In this document: positions 21,906-36,700 of the stretch, piece after piece
Position numbering within the stretch: the first letter of the stretch is position 1
Layout of the letters: each line of letters begins with the position of its first letter
Assembly (NCBI GenBank): GCA_022266195.1
Contig: WHVY01000008.1
Location: forward strand, 992,001-1,056,000
DNA: 64,000 nt
Reading direction: 5' to 3'
Origin: Tetranychus cinnabarinus
Lineage: Eukaryota; Arthropoda; Arachnida; Trombidiformes; Tetranychidae
Translations under genes and position numbers: made by a program
The notes under the pieces: model-generated
Told to the model about the DNA's origin: nothing
Databases searched by the model: none
Seen by the model: the letters and a program-made list of their open reading frames with translations, nothing else

Positions 21906-24900
21906 GTAAGAAATGAGATTGATGATGATGATGAGGTAAGAAGCTATTCAAGGTTGTAATATTGTTCAGAAGGGAAACACTTTCAGCTAAATTATTGCCA
22001 ATTTATTGTAATAACAATTCCCAAAGTCAATAGCAATCAACAAGTTTTAAAAGCAAAATTTATCTCTAAAATTGTGAGGCCTTTTCTGTTTTCACATTTA
22101 TTTTCACAGCAAAACAAAAAAAAGAGTAAATTTTGCTATAAATGAGATTATGATTACATTACATATCGCTATTATTGCAGGTAATTTTGACCTGAAGATT
22201 GGTTTTAAAGTGTTAACAAGTAAAAGTATGAAAAAGGTCTTTGATTGCGTGATTCAAACGGCATTATTGTTAAAAGGTTTGACAGTTTCAACAAACATTT
22301 CAAAAGGAAGCTCAATATTTTCACTTTTAAATGAAACAACTTTCTAGCCTTTTGCTGGACTCTGGACATTTAAGCTTAAACTTGACCCATTTCTACATGG
22401 ATTAATGAGTTCGTAGTCCAATCTTGCCCAATGGATTCCCTAATAATGGTCAAATGTTTCGAAATCACTCTCAATAGTTTCATATTTTATCCTGAAAATG
22501 TTACAAACTTGCTCAATGTCATTATTTTGTATTGCATTTAGCTTTTGTTTAACCTTTTCCCTACCAATCTTCAAATGGATAACATTTTCATGATAAAACC
22601 TCTACAAGTTTCATCTTTTTTTGTTCCCTCTTCCATTCATCTTCTACCTCTTTATCTTGCTACTTCTTAGATTTAGTTGTACATTAGATTCACTCGAACC
22701 TTTAATCCTTTGAGATTAACTGAATTACATTGGCAACTTTCATTCCATTTGTTTCTTTGTTTCTCTTTTCCTCCTATTTTTGATAGTATCTTTGATTGAT
22801 AAGCTGTTTTTTAGGTCCTTAGTCTCTTTTGTTACCTTAACAGTTGCTCTTGAATTGACTGTCAAAATGGATAGCATTATGAGCTTCAATTAAACAGCTA
22901 AACATGACAAAATCTCTTCTAATTCATTATTCGTCTTCAATGGTCATATGCTTTTCAATATGATAACGCGATCATGGGTTTGGATCAAATGAACATTCAA
23001 GTCAAATCACAGTCTTGAATCCAGAGATTCATTTGATTCTAATGTGAACGCACTTGGCTCAAGTATTTAACGTTGAAATCAAGCAATAAAATAACTTTTA
23101 ATCAATTGAATCTCAATTCATTTTGAATTGATTCGAAATTGACTTTGAAAGGCTTTTTCACTGTTAAGCTAATACATAATGACCTGAAGAAACGTTGTTA
23201 GTTGATTTTGAAAATTTTCATCAGATATTGTTCATTGTATAATTGGAAGACCATGACAGCTTATTAAAGGCATGATTTTAAATGATTCAACAATGTGGTT
23301 AACCTTTTCTGAAAAAAATGATTATCCAATCTGATTTTTATTAAAAATCTATTTGCTGGTAATAAACCATGTTTCAGGTAATAAAATGCATGGAAAAGAA
23401 GAAATGTGCTGAATAAATGAGTTGAAATTATTTATACTTTTTTTATGCGCAAAATTTGCCTGGATGGCGATAAAACAAGGAGAGAAAGGTTCACACAAAA
23501 ATTGCACTCAAAATGGATATAAATCAAATTACTATCTTTTTCTGCAGATAAAATCAAATAATCCAACAAATCAATAGTTGCCACCCTCAGTGATTCTTGA
23601 ACGCGATGGGTAGCACTGATAGAGAGTGTTTAAAGTCAATTGAAATATAAATAGCAAACAAGGTTATAATGGGCTAACAAATTCACAATGATAGTGATGA
23701 GCCAACGACCAAGATAACTTGTTATGATGAAAAAACTAAAGTGATTACTTCACAGACAAGAGGCTTCTCTTGAGCTACATTTGATGGGACAAGTGGGACT
23801 TGTTAGGTTGAGAGACCAAGACTTATGGACTAATCAAACTAAAGACTAGTCACTAGACTTATGATGATGGCGATCATGACCATGATGGTGTTGTTGGTGA
23901 TGATGAAAGTGATGATTTTATGTTGATAAAATTGATTGTTTTATGTTACTTTTTTTGGTCTAGTAAGTCAACTTTGCCAACCGGAGAAGTCTCAATACGT
24001 GGGTTGAAAATGTTCATCAACTTGGCTGAGATTTTGCGTGACTTTTTCATGTCTTTTAAGTAACAATCTTTAATCATAATCATCAATGCAATGAGCTGAA
24101 TTATAGATCACCTATGGATGTAATTGAATGTGCAGATAACATTGTAAAGGGAATTTTTAAGGTGATGATCAAAATTATTGTTGATAGCCTACAATTAACC
24201 AACGAATGAATCGTTTGTTCGTGGTTACTAAACACTACATTAGGTAGACTGCAAGATTAATGCATATCTTTAAAAAAAATTGTAGCTTTGTTACCCGATC
24301 TACAGGTAAAGATGAGAAGAGGAAAAAATGTTGAGATGCTAACAAAAAATCAACTTTAAACTAATCTTGTATTGTAAGGGAACATTCAACAACAAAAGGC
24401 TTTTGGCTTGACTTATGTATCCAGTAGATAGCCATTACTAAATGTATCCATGTTTTGCTTGAAAAGTGTAGGTAAAAAGGTACAGGTAAAGAAGGGGAAA
24501 AGAGAGAGAGAGAGAAAAAAAGAGAAAAGAAAAGATAAAGAGAAATGAAAAGCCAAAGAAGATATTTGATAATATTTTACATGGAAAAGGTAAAAGTGCT
24601 TGTAACAAGCATGAACCCTGGTAAACAGCTAAAAAAGCCTGAGGGAAGAAAAAAGTTAAAGTTGAAAGTTATTTCACCTTGGTCAAAGAAAGGTAAAGGT
24701 AGAGAAGAAGATGAAGCAAAAAGGAGGTTAAAGATTGGCCCACCTAATGGTAAGTCTATGGGGCTACAAAAAGAGCAAAAGGTTGAGATTTCATGTAAAA
24801 ATGTTCAACAATATCATCCTGGGTTTCCATGATAATTATCCTTCTGGTAATCATCTTTTTACTCGTTACTTTTGTCACAATTTACTGAAAATTACAAGTT

Positions 24901-25803
24901 GAGTTACCCCTAACTGAGTAAAAGAGTTTTTACTTTTTTTTTCTTCTCTTCTTGAATTTTTTTTTCTTTCTAAATTGAATGTTTAATAGCAAGATGAAGA
25001 TGAAGATGATGAGTAGCTTTTTCTCTCTCTCTCTCTCTTCTCTCACTTCTCCCTCCATTTTTCACCCTTAAACTTTTCTCTATTCCAATGAGTTTAGTCT
25101 TTGTTAGTCCGTTCATCGGTTCGTTTTATAAGTCAAGTTACTGACCCTGGACTAGTCCGTTGGTAACTTTCCTTTAATATGTTGTAAGGTGAGAAAAGGC
25201 AAGGTTATCCAACAATCATCCTCCTCTTCATCTTCATTTTTGGACTCTTCTTTGAATCTTGTACTGTGAAAGATTTACCATTTATCAATATAACATTTCT
25301 TGTTTATAAACTAGAAAACGTTTCTTTCCCTTCTAGCCTCTTTGCCGTGTGTTTTTTCATTTATGTATATAAATTATCACCTCATTTTATCCAGCTTTTA
25401 CTGTCAACACAATCATCATCTAATTATCATCTTATAATTAACTTGCTCCAAGTAATATTATTAATTAATTGTGTTATGTTTAATGTTACATGGTTTTGGT
25501 GGAAAGCAAAGGATTTGACAAGAAACGTAATGCTATACGCTTTGTGTGTTACCCATGTGATCACATCATGTGAACTTGTACAGCTACATTAACTGTAATC
25601 GTTTGGCTTTTTTTTTCTCGATAACCATTTTTAATCTAAATTCAGCTAGACTATTGTTAACATGTTGATTGTAATTAATTGTTTATTGTCAATTACAATT
25701 ATGAGTTGAATGTGCCAGCTTTTGTCCGTTTAAAGTGTTTTTGGTTACAATTGGAGTTGTAAATTTGTAAATTTGCGTTTTTATTTCTTCCTAAACAAGG
25801 CTA
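21906..25803. other. Non-coding region upstream of the class C GPCR
   Basis: AT-rich sequence containing a GA/AG microsatellite near 24500-24540 and a CT microsatellite near 25021-25040. Open frames at 24545-24832 (Lys-rich) and 25266-25592 (hydrophobic) lack motifs and are probably chance. Upstream exons of the receptor may be hidden here. Confidence 0.4.
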
Positions 25804-27714
25804 ATGGGTCTCTTTGATTTGCAACTTTATCCATGTGTGAATGGCCAGTGTCTACAGTATCGCAATAAATTGGATTTAACTAGTTATTTAACCACAATTG
25901 GTACTACATCTACACCGATATCTGATGCAACAACAAGTGCACAGTCAGTGAATTCAAAAATGATTGATTGGCAGGGCAAAGGTCTAATGCCAGTCAACTC
26001 TCTGACCAATGCATCTTTTGACGCTAATGGTACTCTTTACTCAAGCATAATCAATGGATCATCGCCTGTAACACTGGTTACAACAACAAAATCTTCATCA
26101 TGGATACCAATACAGGCCTTAGGTTTAAATTTAAGATCTGAATCATGGGTCATACCTTTGTTAACTTTATCCTCCATCAACATACTTTTTATCCTGTTGC
26201 TTGAAAGCCTAGTGATCTTTCGTGTCCACCGTAAAACATCTAAACCACCTCAACTATTCCTTGGGCAGACTCTTCTTCTGGCCCTTCTTTTAACCTCTCT
26301 CCACGGATTTGCAACCCTACTCTCCCCCAACCATTTAACTTGTACCCTTAACCAGGCTGGCCTGGGTCTTGGTTATTCCCTGATTTTTGGTACTCTTCTA
26401 GTGAAAAGTATATTCCTGTTGAGCCTTCACTCGGGAACTTATCTTCCTCTACTCTATCAATTTTTACTCCTCTTCTTTATCATGTCCACTCAAATAATAC
26501 TCAGTATTCAAGGAATCTTTACTTCCCCTGCTTTCTGGGATCACTTTAACTTTTGGCCAACCTTTTCGTCACCCTCTTCATCTTCATCATTACTATCTAC
26601 TAGTTCAACATCATTACCATTAAATAATGTAACATCGTCCACCGATCCATCATCATCATTATACCATTATTCAACTAAACAGCCAACCCTTTGCTCTGAC
26701 CTGTCAACTAATGACACTTATTACTACAGCCTGGGATACAATATTTTACTTCTCACCATTGTTTCAATAATATCATTTCGTATCCGTCGTCATCGGGAAA
26801 ATTATCGTGAAGCACTTTTCATTGCCATCTCAGGTTTTGCATCAATCCTTATCTGGATAACTTGGATAACTGGTTCCTTGGTTTCCCATGATTCGGGTCC
26901 TGATGCTTTCACTGGATTTGGTTTACAAGTAAACTCATTGATTGTTTTCCTTGTAATGTTTACACCCAAAGCCAAACAATTGATTAAACTGTCTTGGGTT
27001 AAAGGTGATGCCTCGGGTGGAACCGATGTTGACCTGGACGATGATGAAGATGATGGTATTGTCAATGAATACTGTGATGATGAAGATGATGGATGTGATA
27101 CAATGAGGCGAGAGCTGAGAGATGCAGTTGGAGGAAGACGTTTCGGTGGTCGAGAAGGAGGACGTCGAAGGCAACGACAAAGACCTTCACTGGGCAACAG
27201 GATAGGAACCATCAATCGAAATGGTTGTTCCGTTGAATATTCTGGACACGATTCTAATCAATCTCTTTGTGCCCAATCGTTTGTCCATCTAAACCCAAAT
27301 TACCTTTCACATGCACATTTACTTTCTCGTCCATTTTATCATCCTCTTCACCATCCAAACCATCAGTATCCTCTTCATCAACCTAACCGTAAACAAAACC
27401 AGGCAAAAGCCAAACAATCCCACCAAATTTATTCATCAAGTAATAATCTTGTTCACTCTCATGGTCATTTTTATTCACAGCCACCACCACCACAACAGCC
27501 ATCACAGCCCATGGATAGCATAAGATCATCCCAAGAGAATTGGAATCACCAAAAGAATCTACTTAATGGAAGTAAATCATCAACTAATCATCGATCAGAT
27601 AGATTCATTTATACCAATACTTTATTGAAATCATTGACTGATGAAAGTTTTTCCTTCTACCGGATACCCAATATACCGCCAATAAAGCCAATCTATTTGA
27701 ACAGCAATAGATGA
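25804..27714 (+). CDS. Class C (7tm_3) orphan GPCR, boss/GPRC5-like
   Basis: A 636-residue reading frame in one exon. Predicted membrane helices: TM1 115-140, TM2 151-173, TM3 186-208, TM4 213-237, TM5 306-326, TM6 336-360 and TM7 370-388. Class C hallmarks are C180 before TM3 and C297 in loop 2 (disulphide pair), LIWITWI in TM6 and FTPKAK ending TM7 (the xPKxY-like motif). The N-terminal part is only about 114 residues, with PCVNGQC near residue 10 and NxS/T sites at 69, 74 and 84, and no Venus-flytrap or signal peptide is visible. Loop 2 carries a Ser-rich insertion. The cytoplasmic tail has an acidic run (DLDDDEDDG), an Arg-rich run and a His/Pro/Gln-rich part. A possible splice acceptor (CCTAAACAAG) ends just before the ATG, and the frame is open across it, so upstream exons are possible. 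Boss/GPRC5 placement is tentative. Confidence 0.8.
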   Translation: MGLFDLQLYPCVNGQCLQYRNKLDLTSYLTTIGTTSTPISDATTSAQSVNSKMIDWQGKGLMPVNSLTNASFDANGTLYSSIINGSSPVTLVTTTKSSSWIPIQALGLNLRSESWVIPLLTLSSINILFILLLESLVIFRVHRKTSKPPQLFLGQTLLLALLLTSLHGFATLLSPNHLTCTLNQAGLGLGYSLIFGTLLVKSIFLLSLHSGTYLPLLYQFLLLFFIMSTQIILSIQGIFTSPAFWDHFNFWPTFSSPSSSSSLLSTSSTSLPLNNVTSSTDPSSSLYHYSTKQPTLCSDLSTNDTYYYSLGYNILLLTIVSIISFRIRRHRENYREALFIAISGFASILIWITWITGSLVSHDSGPDAFTGFGLQVNSLIVFLVMFTPKAKQLIKLSWVKGDASGGTDVDLDDDEDDGIVNEYCDDEDDGCDTMRRELRDAVGGRRFGGREGGRRRQRQRPSLGNRIGTINRNGCSVEYSGHDSNQSLCAQSFVHLNPNYLSHAHLLSRPFYHPLHHPNHQYPLHQPNRKQNQAKAKQSHQIYSSSNNLVHSHGHFYSQPPPPQQPSQPMDSIRSSQENWNHQKNLLNGSKSSTNHRSDRFIYTNTLLKSLTDESFSFYRIPNIPPIKPIYLNSNR

Positions 27715-30700
27715 AAAACTCGAAAATTGTTCAACTATCCAAGCCTTTGGTAAACAATCATGACCACTGTGAATCCATTTCAACCTATTCATTGCCTCAA
27801 CCGTCTTCATTTTATACAATCTTCAAAAATTTAACCATTTAATGGAGCAAACCATTTCGCTTGAAAGACAAGATAATTTATTGATCACTTTTTTTCACTG
27901 GACACATTTTGTTTCCCATTAAATATGATAATTAGACTAATAAAATCACGAAGGATTCCCAATCATGATTAAATGTGAAAAAGATGTCAATGAAACTGTG
28001 GTTGCTGTGTCAATCAAGTCAACTATTATTAACCATTTTGTACTCAATAATGATTACCATTTTGTTCCCTTCCTACTATCAACCAAATTTAATATGAAAA
28101 TTTGTAATTTGATTTGTTTAAAGTTAAACTTAAACTGTCAAGATTAACATATTAATGATGATTTTATTAAAAAAAAGTGTACAATAATGATGCAAACATG
28201 TTGACTGAGAAACATTTTTCTGCTTTCTTACCTATTTTTACAAAGATCACTGATTTAACCAAATTGACAATCAAACACGCAATCAAATTGAGTGACAAAC
28301 CAAAAGGCAACAATGAAAAGGACAAGAATAACAGAAAACGGTTGACATAATATTAGCATTAAAGAGTCTAAATAAAGTGTAAAAGTATGACCATTTGATA
28401 TCAACGCTGAATAATAAATTTGACAGTTCAATGATAATGATAACTAATAGTATAATGTTATTGTCCCAAAAATCACTTGATTTACACTAATCAAAATGAC
28501 AGATTATCATCTGAAAGAAAGACAATTTATTCCCAGTGAATTGTAATGAAATGAAATTGATATGAAAATCGCTTGTTGCCTCAATTACCATTCAACTTGC
28601 AACCTTTTTTTTAACTCAACATTCACCAAACTAACTTTGAACCAACCTTTTAAACATTTCAGCAACTTTGATTGAACCCATTTGCCTTTGACGATAATAT
28701 CATTAGACTGAAAGTGTTGATGTTTTTGAAAGTTTCAATCATGAAATTCTGGAACCTTTCATTAATTTTCATTTCTCCAAAAAGAAAGAAAAGGTGAAAA
28801 CAGGGGAAAAAAGATAAAAACAATGAGAAGAATATGATTAATTTTGTTCATCTTTTCATTGATAATCTCAGATTGACATGAAAATTTTGTGAGATAAACA
28901 AAGAGAAGTGAAAAAAGGTTAAAAATAGGTTGATCTCCTTTGGCGTAAATCTATTGATTAACAATCCTTTATTTTACCTTTTGGATAATTATTTTTACCT
29001 GAACATTATTATTGTAAATGCGATTTGCATGTTGTGAAAGTTGATTGAGAAGAGAGGAAACAATTTCAACTGAAAACAAAAATATTAGGTGAAAAAAAGA
29101 AGAGCATTTGAAATGTTGATTTCAGGTTCACCCACTCAAAGAGCAACAAATATCGAGCAACAAAAAACCCAAAATTTTCATGGATATCGATTCGCAAATC
29201 ATACAATCTGAAATTAGACAAGAGTAGAAACAAAAATTATATAATAACTGACAAATTAAGAAGAAGCAAAAAGATAAGCAAAAATATGATGAGAAAGGAT
29301 AAGTAAAAAGGAAAATCATTTTCAGGATTTTTTTCTCTCTTCTGTTTCACTCCCAGTTCATCACTGTTCACTGTTCAGAAGTTCACTGTAACTCTTATGC
29401 TTCTAATTTTTTCCAGTCTTTTCATCATTCTTCTCCTCATTTCATCATCTTCATCTCATGGCAAAATCTTCTTGACTCGTATTTTCCTTTCAGTTTCATG
29501 AGAATACGCATGATCTTTCATCATCATCTACGATTTACGTTTATTTATTTTTTCATCTTCTTTGCGTTTCCACTCATTGACTCACTCACTCCTTGAAACT
29601 CCCAGAAAATTTCATATCACTTACTTTATATCGCTTTCCATTCCCAGTTTCATTTACTCATTGATTCTGTCGTTTCTTTCCTCTTTTTCCTGTAATATCA
29701 TGTGAACTTGTTATTAACATTATTGTTATCATTGTTTTTGTGTTGCAACTGACTCAACCATTGGATTCATCAATTGAAACTAGTTATTACAATTAAAGCC
29801 AAAATAACAACAAATGATTCAACTTTCCATCAACTTTTTTTATATTTAGTTTTTTGTTTGGATTCATTTTTACTTCATTTTTGGTGAAATTTCAATCTGT
29901 GTGTTTATGTGTACATTTGTTTGCAAACTATTCAACTATTGAAACTGTTCAAACTTTTGGATTAAATTAACTGCATCAATCAGTGGATATAAAATAAAAA
30001 ATCGACTTGGTTGAGATTTGTTTTATCATCCATCAAATGTTGTTCAACCCTTTCAACGTGTCTTGATGTTAACTGTTATGTTTCAATATTTTAACTAATT
30101 GTGATATTTTCAGTGCTTGTCAACACACTGGATTAAGATTGAACAAGAAACTGCAAAGTTTAAAAGTCAAGTAAGTCAACACTTTTGATATTTGAGTTTT
30201 AACCAAAGTTTTTTATTTCCTTTCATTTCTTCCTTCACTGTTCAATTGTCAACTGATATCAAAAGTGATCATTCAAACAGGTAAACATGAACACAGATAA
30301 AACAAAAAATACATTGAAAATATATTTCATTTTGAATCGATAAATTGTCCAAATAATGGTCACCATTTGTCATGCTTTTTGAAATACAATGGACATTAGT
30401 TTTGGTGCAGTTTAACCTTCAAGTCAAAATTAAAGTACACATGCACAATATTGATTAAAACATAAGCAAGTTAAAAATTTATTGAAAAGAAATAAGGAAA
30501 TGAAATTGTGATTAATCAATTGGGCAATATTATAATATACTGCGAATTCAAAAAACTTAGTATCGATAATCAATTTCAATCGTCTTCTTGTAATCAATTT
30601 TTATGGTGACAAGTTGCATTATAAATGAAAATAATGAAATAAAAATTGAAAAAAAAATTTCCGAAATAATTTTATTTGAGCCAAACATAATATTGATCAT

Positions 30701-33700
30701 ACCTTTAAGTTACCTAAATTGCTGAATTGGGTTTGATGAATTTTGACATTCTTAAATATTGAAATCTCCAAGATCTGATGTACATAGATGATATTTTAGT
30801 CTTCAACCTTTTGAATTATCTTGTTTCTTCAGCTGTTATTAAGCTCTTTTATGATTTTCCTTTCAAATGTGACTGTTTATTTAATTAAAATATTGTAAAC
30901 CAACTATTTACTTTCTTTTCAGTTTCTATTTACTACAAGAATTCAGTAGAAAAAGAGAGTAAAGAGAAAATTAACCACAAGCGACAGTTGCATTTGCGAA
31001 AAATAATTTAAAATTAAGTTCATTGGTAAAATTTTAAAGTCTAACCTTTCCAAAAATTACAACATAGGATAAGCCAGCATGATAGTGAACGGCCATTATT
31101 AACTTTAATCACATTGTTTATACATGAATAATAGTACTGATGCAATATAATTAATGGCCATATCATCCAAATCAATTTTCCTAAATAAACAACAGCAAAA
31201 AAGAGAATCTTTGACCCTTTCTCACATAGCTTTATCTCCATTAAATGCGTTAAAAGTTTTGCTTAATCATATTGATTAGTGCTTGTATAATTGTTTATGT
31301 TATTAATGCAATTATTGTAGTCGTGAAAATTAATTATTATACTATTTTCCCTCTATGTTTTTTATTTGTTGCTTCCCGTGAAAAGCAGAAATTATTACAG
31401 GAAATTCCAGATCTGAAAATGGTTCCTAGATGTGAGACTATGATTTTAATTTTAATTCTCTATATGCTTATAAGATTATATAATTATAAAATATCCAAAA
31501 AAGGCCTGCCACTCTGGCTTTTCATTTTTGAAACGAAACGAAAATGAAATGAAACGTATATATAAGTGATATTGAAGAGATCTTCATCTAGGTTTTATAC
31601 TTTTTACTAGTAAATTAAAATTAAAATCATCAAATTCACCGTATCCAATCTAGTTTATAAAACCAATGCTCTTTAAATAATCTATTTTATGTGCGATCAA
31701 TATGATGGTAACAATTAAAGTATAGGTGCGCACATAAGCAAATAACCGATAACAGTTCTTTTTCAAGTGAATGCCCTGTGTTATATTTTTACTTTCGCCG
31801 ATTTTGAAATCAGTCACTTGTGTCAAACCTCTTACACTTTTTCACGATTTGTGATATCTTCATTCAAATATCGGAATATTTTCCTCATTTTCGGCATCAT
31901 GGATTGTCCAACAGTTAAAAAATAATTTTCTTAATCTGTATTACTGCGAATCATTCATTAGATACCATAGGTAAGTGAACTAATTATCTACATCACTGTG
32001 TTTCTATTTCACTCTTCTCTTTTGCATTACAAAAAATGTTTGAACTTTTAGATCTTGCGAAATTGTGCTCTAAACTTTGACTAATCAGTCATTTTTATAT
32101 TAAGGTAGCTTCTGTCAAGCATAATATTATTAATCAACTGAAATTAGGCACAGAATGAATGGAAAAGAAATGAAAATTTCCATCTTTAATCAATATTTTA
32201 GTTTCCAATGGCAGAAAATTAACAATGCTCCTCATGGCGATGATGATTATCTTGGAACATGAGAAGACTAACTCAATTGTTCCAAGAGTAACCATGTTTA
32301 ATAGTATTATGATTAAAAATTAAAATACTCATTACTATAACAACTTGAAATGATGATTTGATTTTTTCTTCTTTTTATCTTTTGTTTCTTCTTCACCTTC
32401 GAATCGGTAATAAGCATAAGCATCTTGAAAAGCAATCTCACAATTATCAACATCATTATTGATTAAAATTGATTACATTGATTATATAATCATCTTCTGA
32501 GTAACCCTGAAAAGATTAAGAACTTTTCTTTCTGTTTATATTCTCTTGCAGTCAGTTTTACTTCATTTGCTTCATATTCATGTTTATACTCTGTTTATAT
32601 GTTTTTATGTTTATTCATTTTTTTATTTCTTTGCGCTTTACTTCATTTCAATTTTGGTCTTCCAACAATTGCTTCAAATTATGATTGATTCAAGCATGAT
32701 AATGATTATACAACATTTTTATCCAACCTTTTTCTGTATACATATTCATAATAACTTTTAATGTTCAAGTAGTTATGGTAACCTTAAATGGTTAATAGAC
32801 AAGGAATAAAAAAAAGTAGTCAAAGAAAAAGACAAAAATATTTGGTTTTCCATTTTGTGGTTCAATCTCTTCTTTGCCTTCATTTCATGCAAAGTTTCCC
32901 TGTTTGATGATTCAATTTTCAGGATAAAAATCAGTATTGTTGCCATGATTTAACAAGATTGAACAACGAGAAAAATGGTTCAAAAAAGAGGATCAAATTG
33001 AGCTTATTATCGTTAATATACAGATGAAAATTATCACAAGTACATGGATAAGGTTTCCCTTTGAGCAATCATTTGTATTCAACTGTTCAAAATTGACGGT
33101 TAAATGTTGCTTTTAATTAAACATCAACTTTTTTTCACAAAATTCAATTGTATTAACATTTAGTCTTGCGAGTTGCACAAGATTCACTAATTAATTCCCT
33201 GTTGGTAATTGAAAAGTGATTGTACTTCTGAAAAGAGTTTAATCATGTTTCATGATATTCAATGGATTTCATGGAAAATATTGAAAAATGTTGCAATATT
33301 TTTACGACCCAAGAGTCTTTAATAGCAACATTAACTTTGGGATGGACTTTAAAGTAATTTTGATTTTTGCTATCGATTGGTCAATCTGGTCAGACAATGT
33401 TTACCAAAGACTGAGATATAAACTAGTTCAACTGGCCAGTTTTGTGATGAAAAAAAGTCTGTAAATAGCCAGACATGACAAAGGCTTGGAGCACAAACAA
33501 TGTTACGATTAAGTCAATTTTGCATTGTATTTCATTTGACAAGATTGTTTCTCATTGAAATAATTGCATCTCTTTTCATCATCAAAATGACATTCTTTAT
33601 CATTTCGTTATAATGAATACTCGATGAGTGGACAAGCTTGAACAATAGACTTGTAAGATGAAAGCTTATCAAGTAAACTTGTTGAAAGTGTATCATCATT

Positions 33701-36700
33701 ACTTATCTAGAGACTGAAAAATATCTTGAGGATGTTAACCTGGGAATGAATGAACTTGGATAATTTGTTTTGTTGAATTTTGTCTTGACTTGTTTATAAT
33801 GAATAGAGGGAAAACGGTTTTTTTTCATTTTCTGGTTCAAACTTGATATGCAATGGATCCAGGGAATGTATATTGTTTAGATGATGACCGAGAGTCTGGG
33901 AGTTAAAAACAGACATGAGATAATCTAAGCATGGAGTTGGAAAAGATAATGAAAATTGCAGGATTCTGGGTAAGCCTTTTAATGCTCTTTTAATGTTTTT
34001 ACTCTTGTTGTTGTTTCATATTATTATTAACTTTTCCTGTTAAAATAATGCATTCTTAATGGTCATGTGAAAAATATAATGTTGATAATTATCTTTATTA
34101 ACTTTGCTTTGTAACTCTCATGATTCCCTTTTCACGTGGTTATCCCAACGTTTAATCATGTAAACCATGAAAAAAAAAACTTTTCCTTTTCGTTCAACCT
34201 TTACCAAGACTAGTTTAAGATTAAGTGATGAAATTAAACCACAGGGAATGGTTATCCAGTGTTTTGCGGAAAACAAAATGATGATAATAACTCACAATGG
34301 AAGGAGAACACAAGTTAACCAGAGAATCTGTTGCAGAGTTACATTGAAAATTAAATTTTGATTAAAAATTAAGAGCAACCATAATGCCGATAATCGTTTG
34401 TCAATTAGGACTTGCAATTGCAATATAACCTGAATGTACTAATCTCACAATCAATGTCATACCGAGAACATATAAAATTGTGTCTAAGTAATTTTTCAAA
34501 AAAGGTTTCGCACTCAAAAAGTAGCTATCCTTCGGGTGTGTATTCAGGTTCATTATGAGTTGAAAAGGTTGGAATGAATAAACTGATTAACGAAATGTTT
34601 GAGCTTTTTTGACAAATATGGTCAATAAACGCCTTCGGAATTAATTTTTTGTGTTTCGATAAAAATGAAAAAATTAAGTTCTCATCGTATAACATGCTTC
34701 CTCTGAGGGAAGTCATCAATTGACTTTCAGAGTTGCAGGTTCAAAGTTATTCAACGCTTTCAGGAAAGCTATGGCTAAGCTTCGAAATTTTTCATTAAAT
34801 TTTGATTCAAGGTATGAAGGAAATAGGCTATAGTCCATTTAGTCGAATCACTGTTCTTATTATAAAAAGACTCATGTTGCTAGGAAATCGTGTAATGAAA
34901 TTCATGTTTAAATAACAATTATGGATGATGAAACTTCTGTTCCAATCGATGTTCAATAAATTGATGATAAATCCTTATTTGATCCGGTAAAAAAGCCTTC
35001 CTTTTGCCGTCGAATAGCCAGGTTTGGCGTGCGAATGGAACATTTTTCGGTTTAATTTTGTGTCTATTCAACTGAAAGCTCTAGTTGACTGGATGGATGA
35101 TGATTACAATTGATTATGACAGAACAAGGAATCCAGTTTATTCTCATGTAATCAGTATTATTTCATCATGATATAAATTTATATAGATATTTATCTTGTA
35201 TACTTTGATTATCTCGTCTTTATCTGTTCCAGTTGAACACCATTTCAACTGAAATGTTTCACTTTCATCCATTGCATCATGAAATGTTTCAATCCTTTAA
35301 CAGAAAGAGAAAAAGTTATTTGTTCGAGAAAAAAGGCGAAAAGAAAGAAAAGAAAGATAAAAATGATGAAAAAGCAGCCAACTGTGAGTATTCGGAAAAT
35401 GATAAAAAAGTATTCAATTTCCAGACTGGGAGTTGAACTCCCAGGTTTAAAGTATTGTTGGTAAATTGAGAAGCGATGAAGGGTCAGAAAACAAAGTTAA
35501 AAAGAGCGAAGCAGTGACCATTTGATTGAGTAATAAATGGTTCCTCTAATGTAAATGGATAATCCAATTTTTCTTGGTGTATATATTTTACTGAACTTGA
35601 AAGTGCACCAAGAACATCAGAGTTGAACAGTTGCTGGTCAAGAAGGAAAAGATGAAGGTTAAACCTTAAAAGACAAAAAAAAGAGAGGAACTGAAAGAGA
35701 TGAGGAATGAAGCCAATAGAATGATAATGATGATTAAAGTTAAGGTTAAGGCAACCATAACTAAGACAATTGAATTGAGTTACAGATTACATGGTTTGCC
35801 TTTGAGTATTCAGGGAGAGAAATGGATGAAAATGAATGACAAAGAATAAGAATGAAGAATAAGAAACATTCTTATAAATTTATATGAATCCATTCATACA
35901 TAAGTATATACATCATCACCATCATTATCATCATAACTATTGTCTAATATTCAGCTTTTATTTTCTCATTTCTTCTTCTTCTTCTTCTTCATTACTTTCG
36001 TTGCTTTTTTGAGACATTCATCATTCCATTTCAAGTTAATTTCATATTTTTGGCTCGAAACTTGAAAGGTGAGAAAAGACGAGAAATGAAGAAAAATGGA
36101 AACAATTAAAATGGATTTACATCATTTGTGAAGAACTGATTGCTTTGATTTGTTGATCTTTCATCTTTTCACTCATTTGTTTCATGTGATTGTTGGTGAA
36201 ATTTTTTGGTCAAATTGTGATTGAAATGACAAATTAATTCCACTCTCTGAATGTATCTATTTTCATTGATTTTTAATGAAGATAATTGAGAGAAAGGTTT
36301 CATTTTAATTATCAAGTGAAACTGGCAGTTGAAGTGAAAAATTTTGAACCTTTTTGTTTCACTTGAAGTAACAAAAGGACAGACAAAAAAATAGATTGAT
36401 GTAAATTGAAACATTGAAACAGTTAAATTGCATTTGAAATTCAAAACTTGTTCTCATCACTTTACATTCAATTAATTAATTTCAACATTTGATTATCACA
36501 ATGATTATGTTAATAATGGTAATTGAATGAACTGAACGATTGTCGAACGAAAAGAAATGTTAGAAAAAAATGAAATTGAAAAACGAGATTAAAAAAAGTT
36601 GTTATAAAATGAAACCCAAAACAAGTTTCTGGTTCAAAGCAAATTATTGTAAATATAAACTAAACATTTCCAGGAAAAATACTGTTAATCAATTAATTGG

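Noticed and set aside
24545..24832. Lys-rich 95-codon open frame next to a GA microsatellite
   Set aside because: Composition follows the local purine-rich strand; no motif.
25266..25592. Hydrophobic 108-codon open frame upstream of the class C GPCR, considered as signal peptide or ectodomain exon
   Set aside because: No cleavable signal pattern, no good donor in frame, and AT-driven composition.
35416..35447. tRNA-like sequence around CTGGGAGTTGAACTCCCAG
   Set aside because: It looks like a T-arm, but the stem-loop spacing is wrong (loop too short when fully paired) and no A-box, anticodon arm or acceptor stem can be found. Treated as a chance palindrome.
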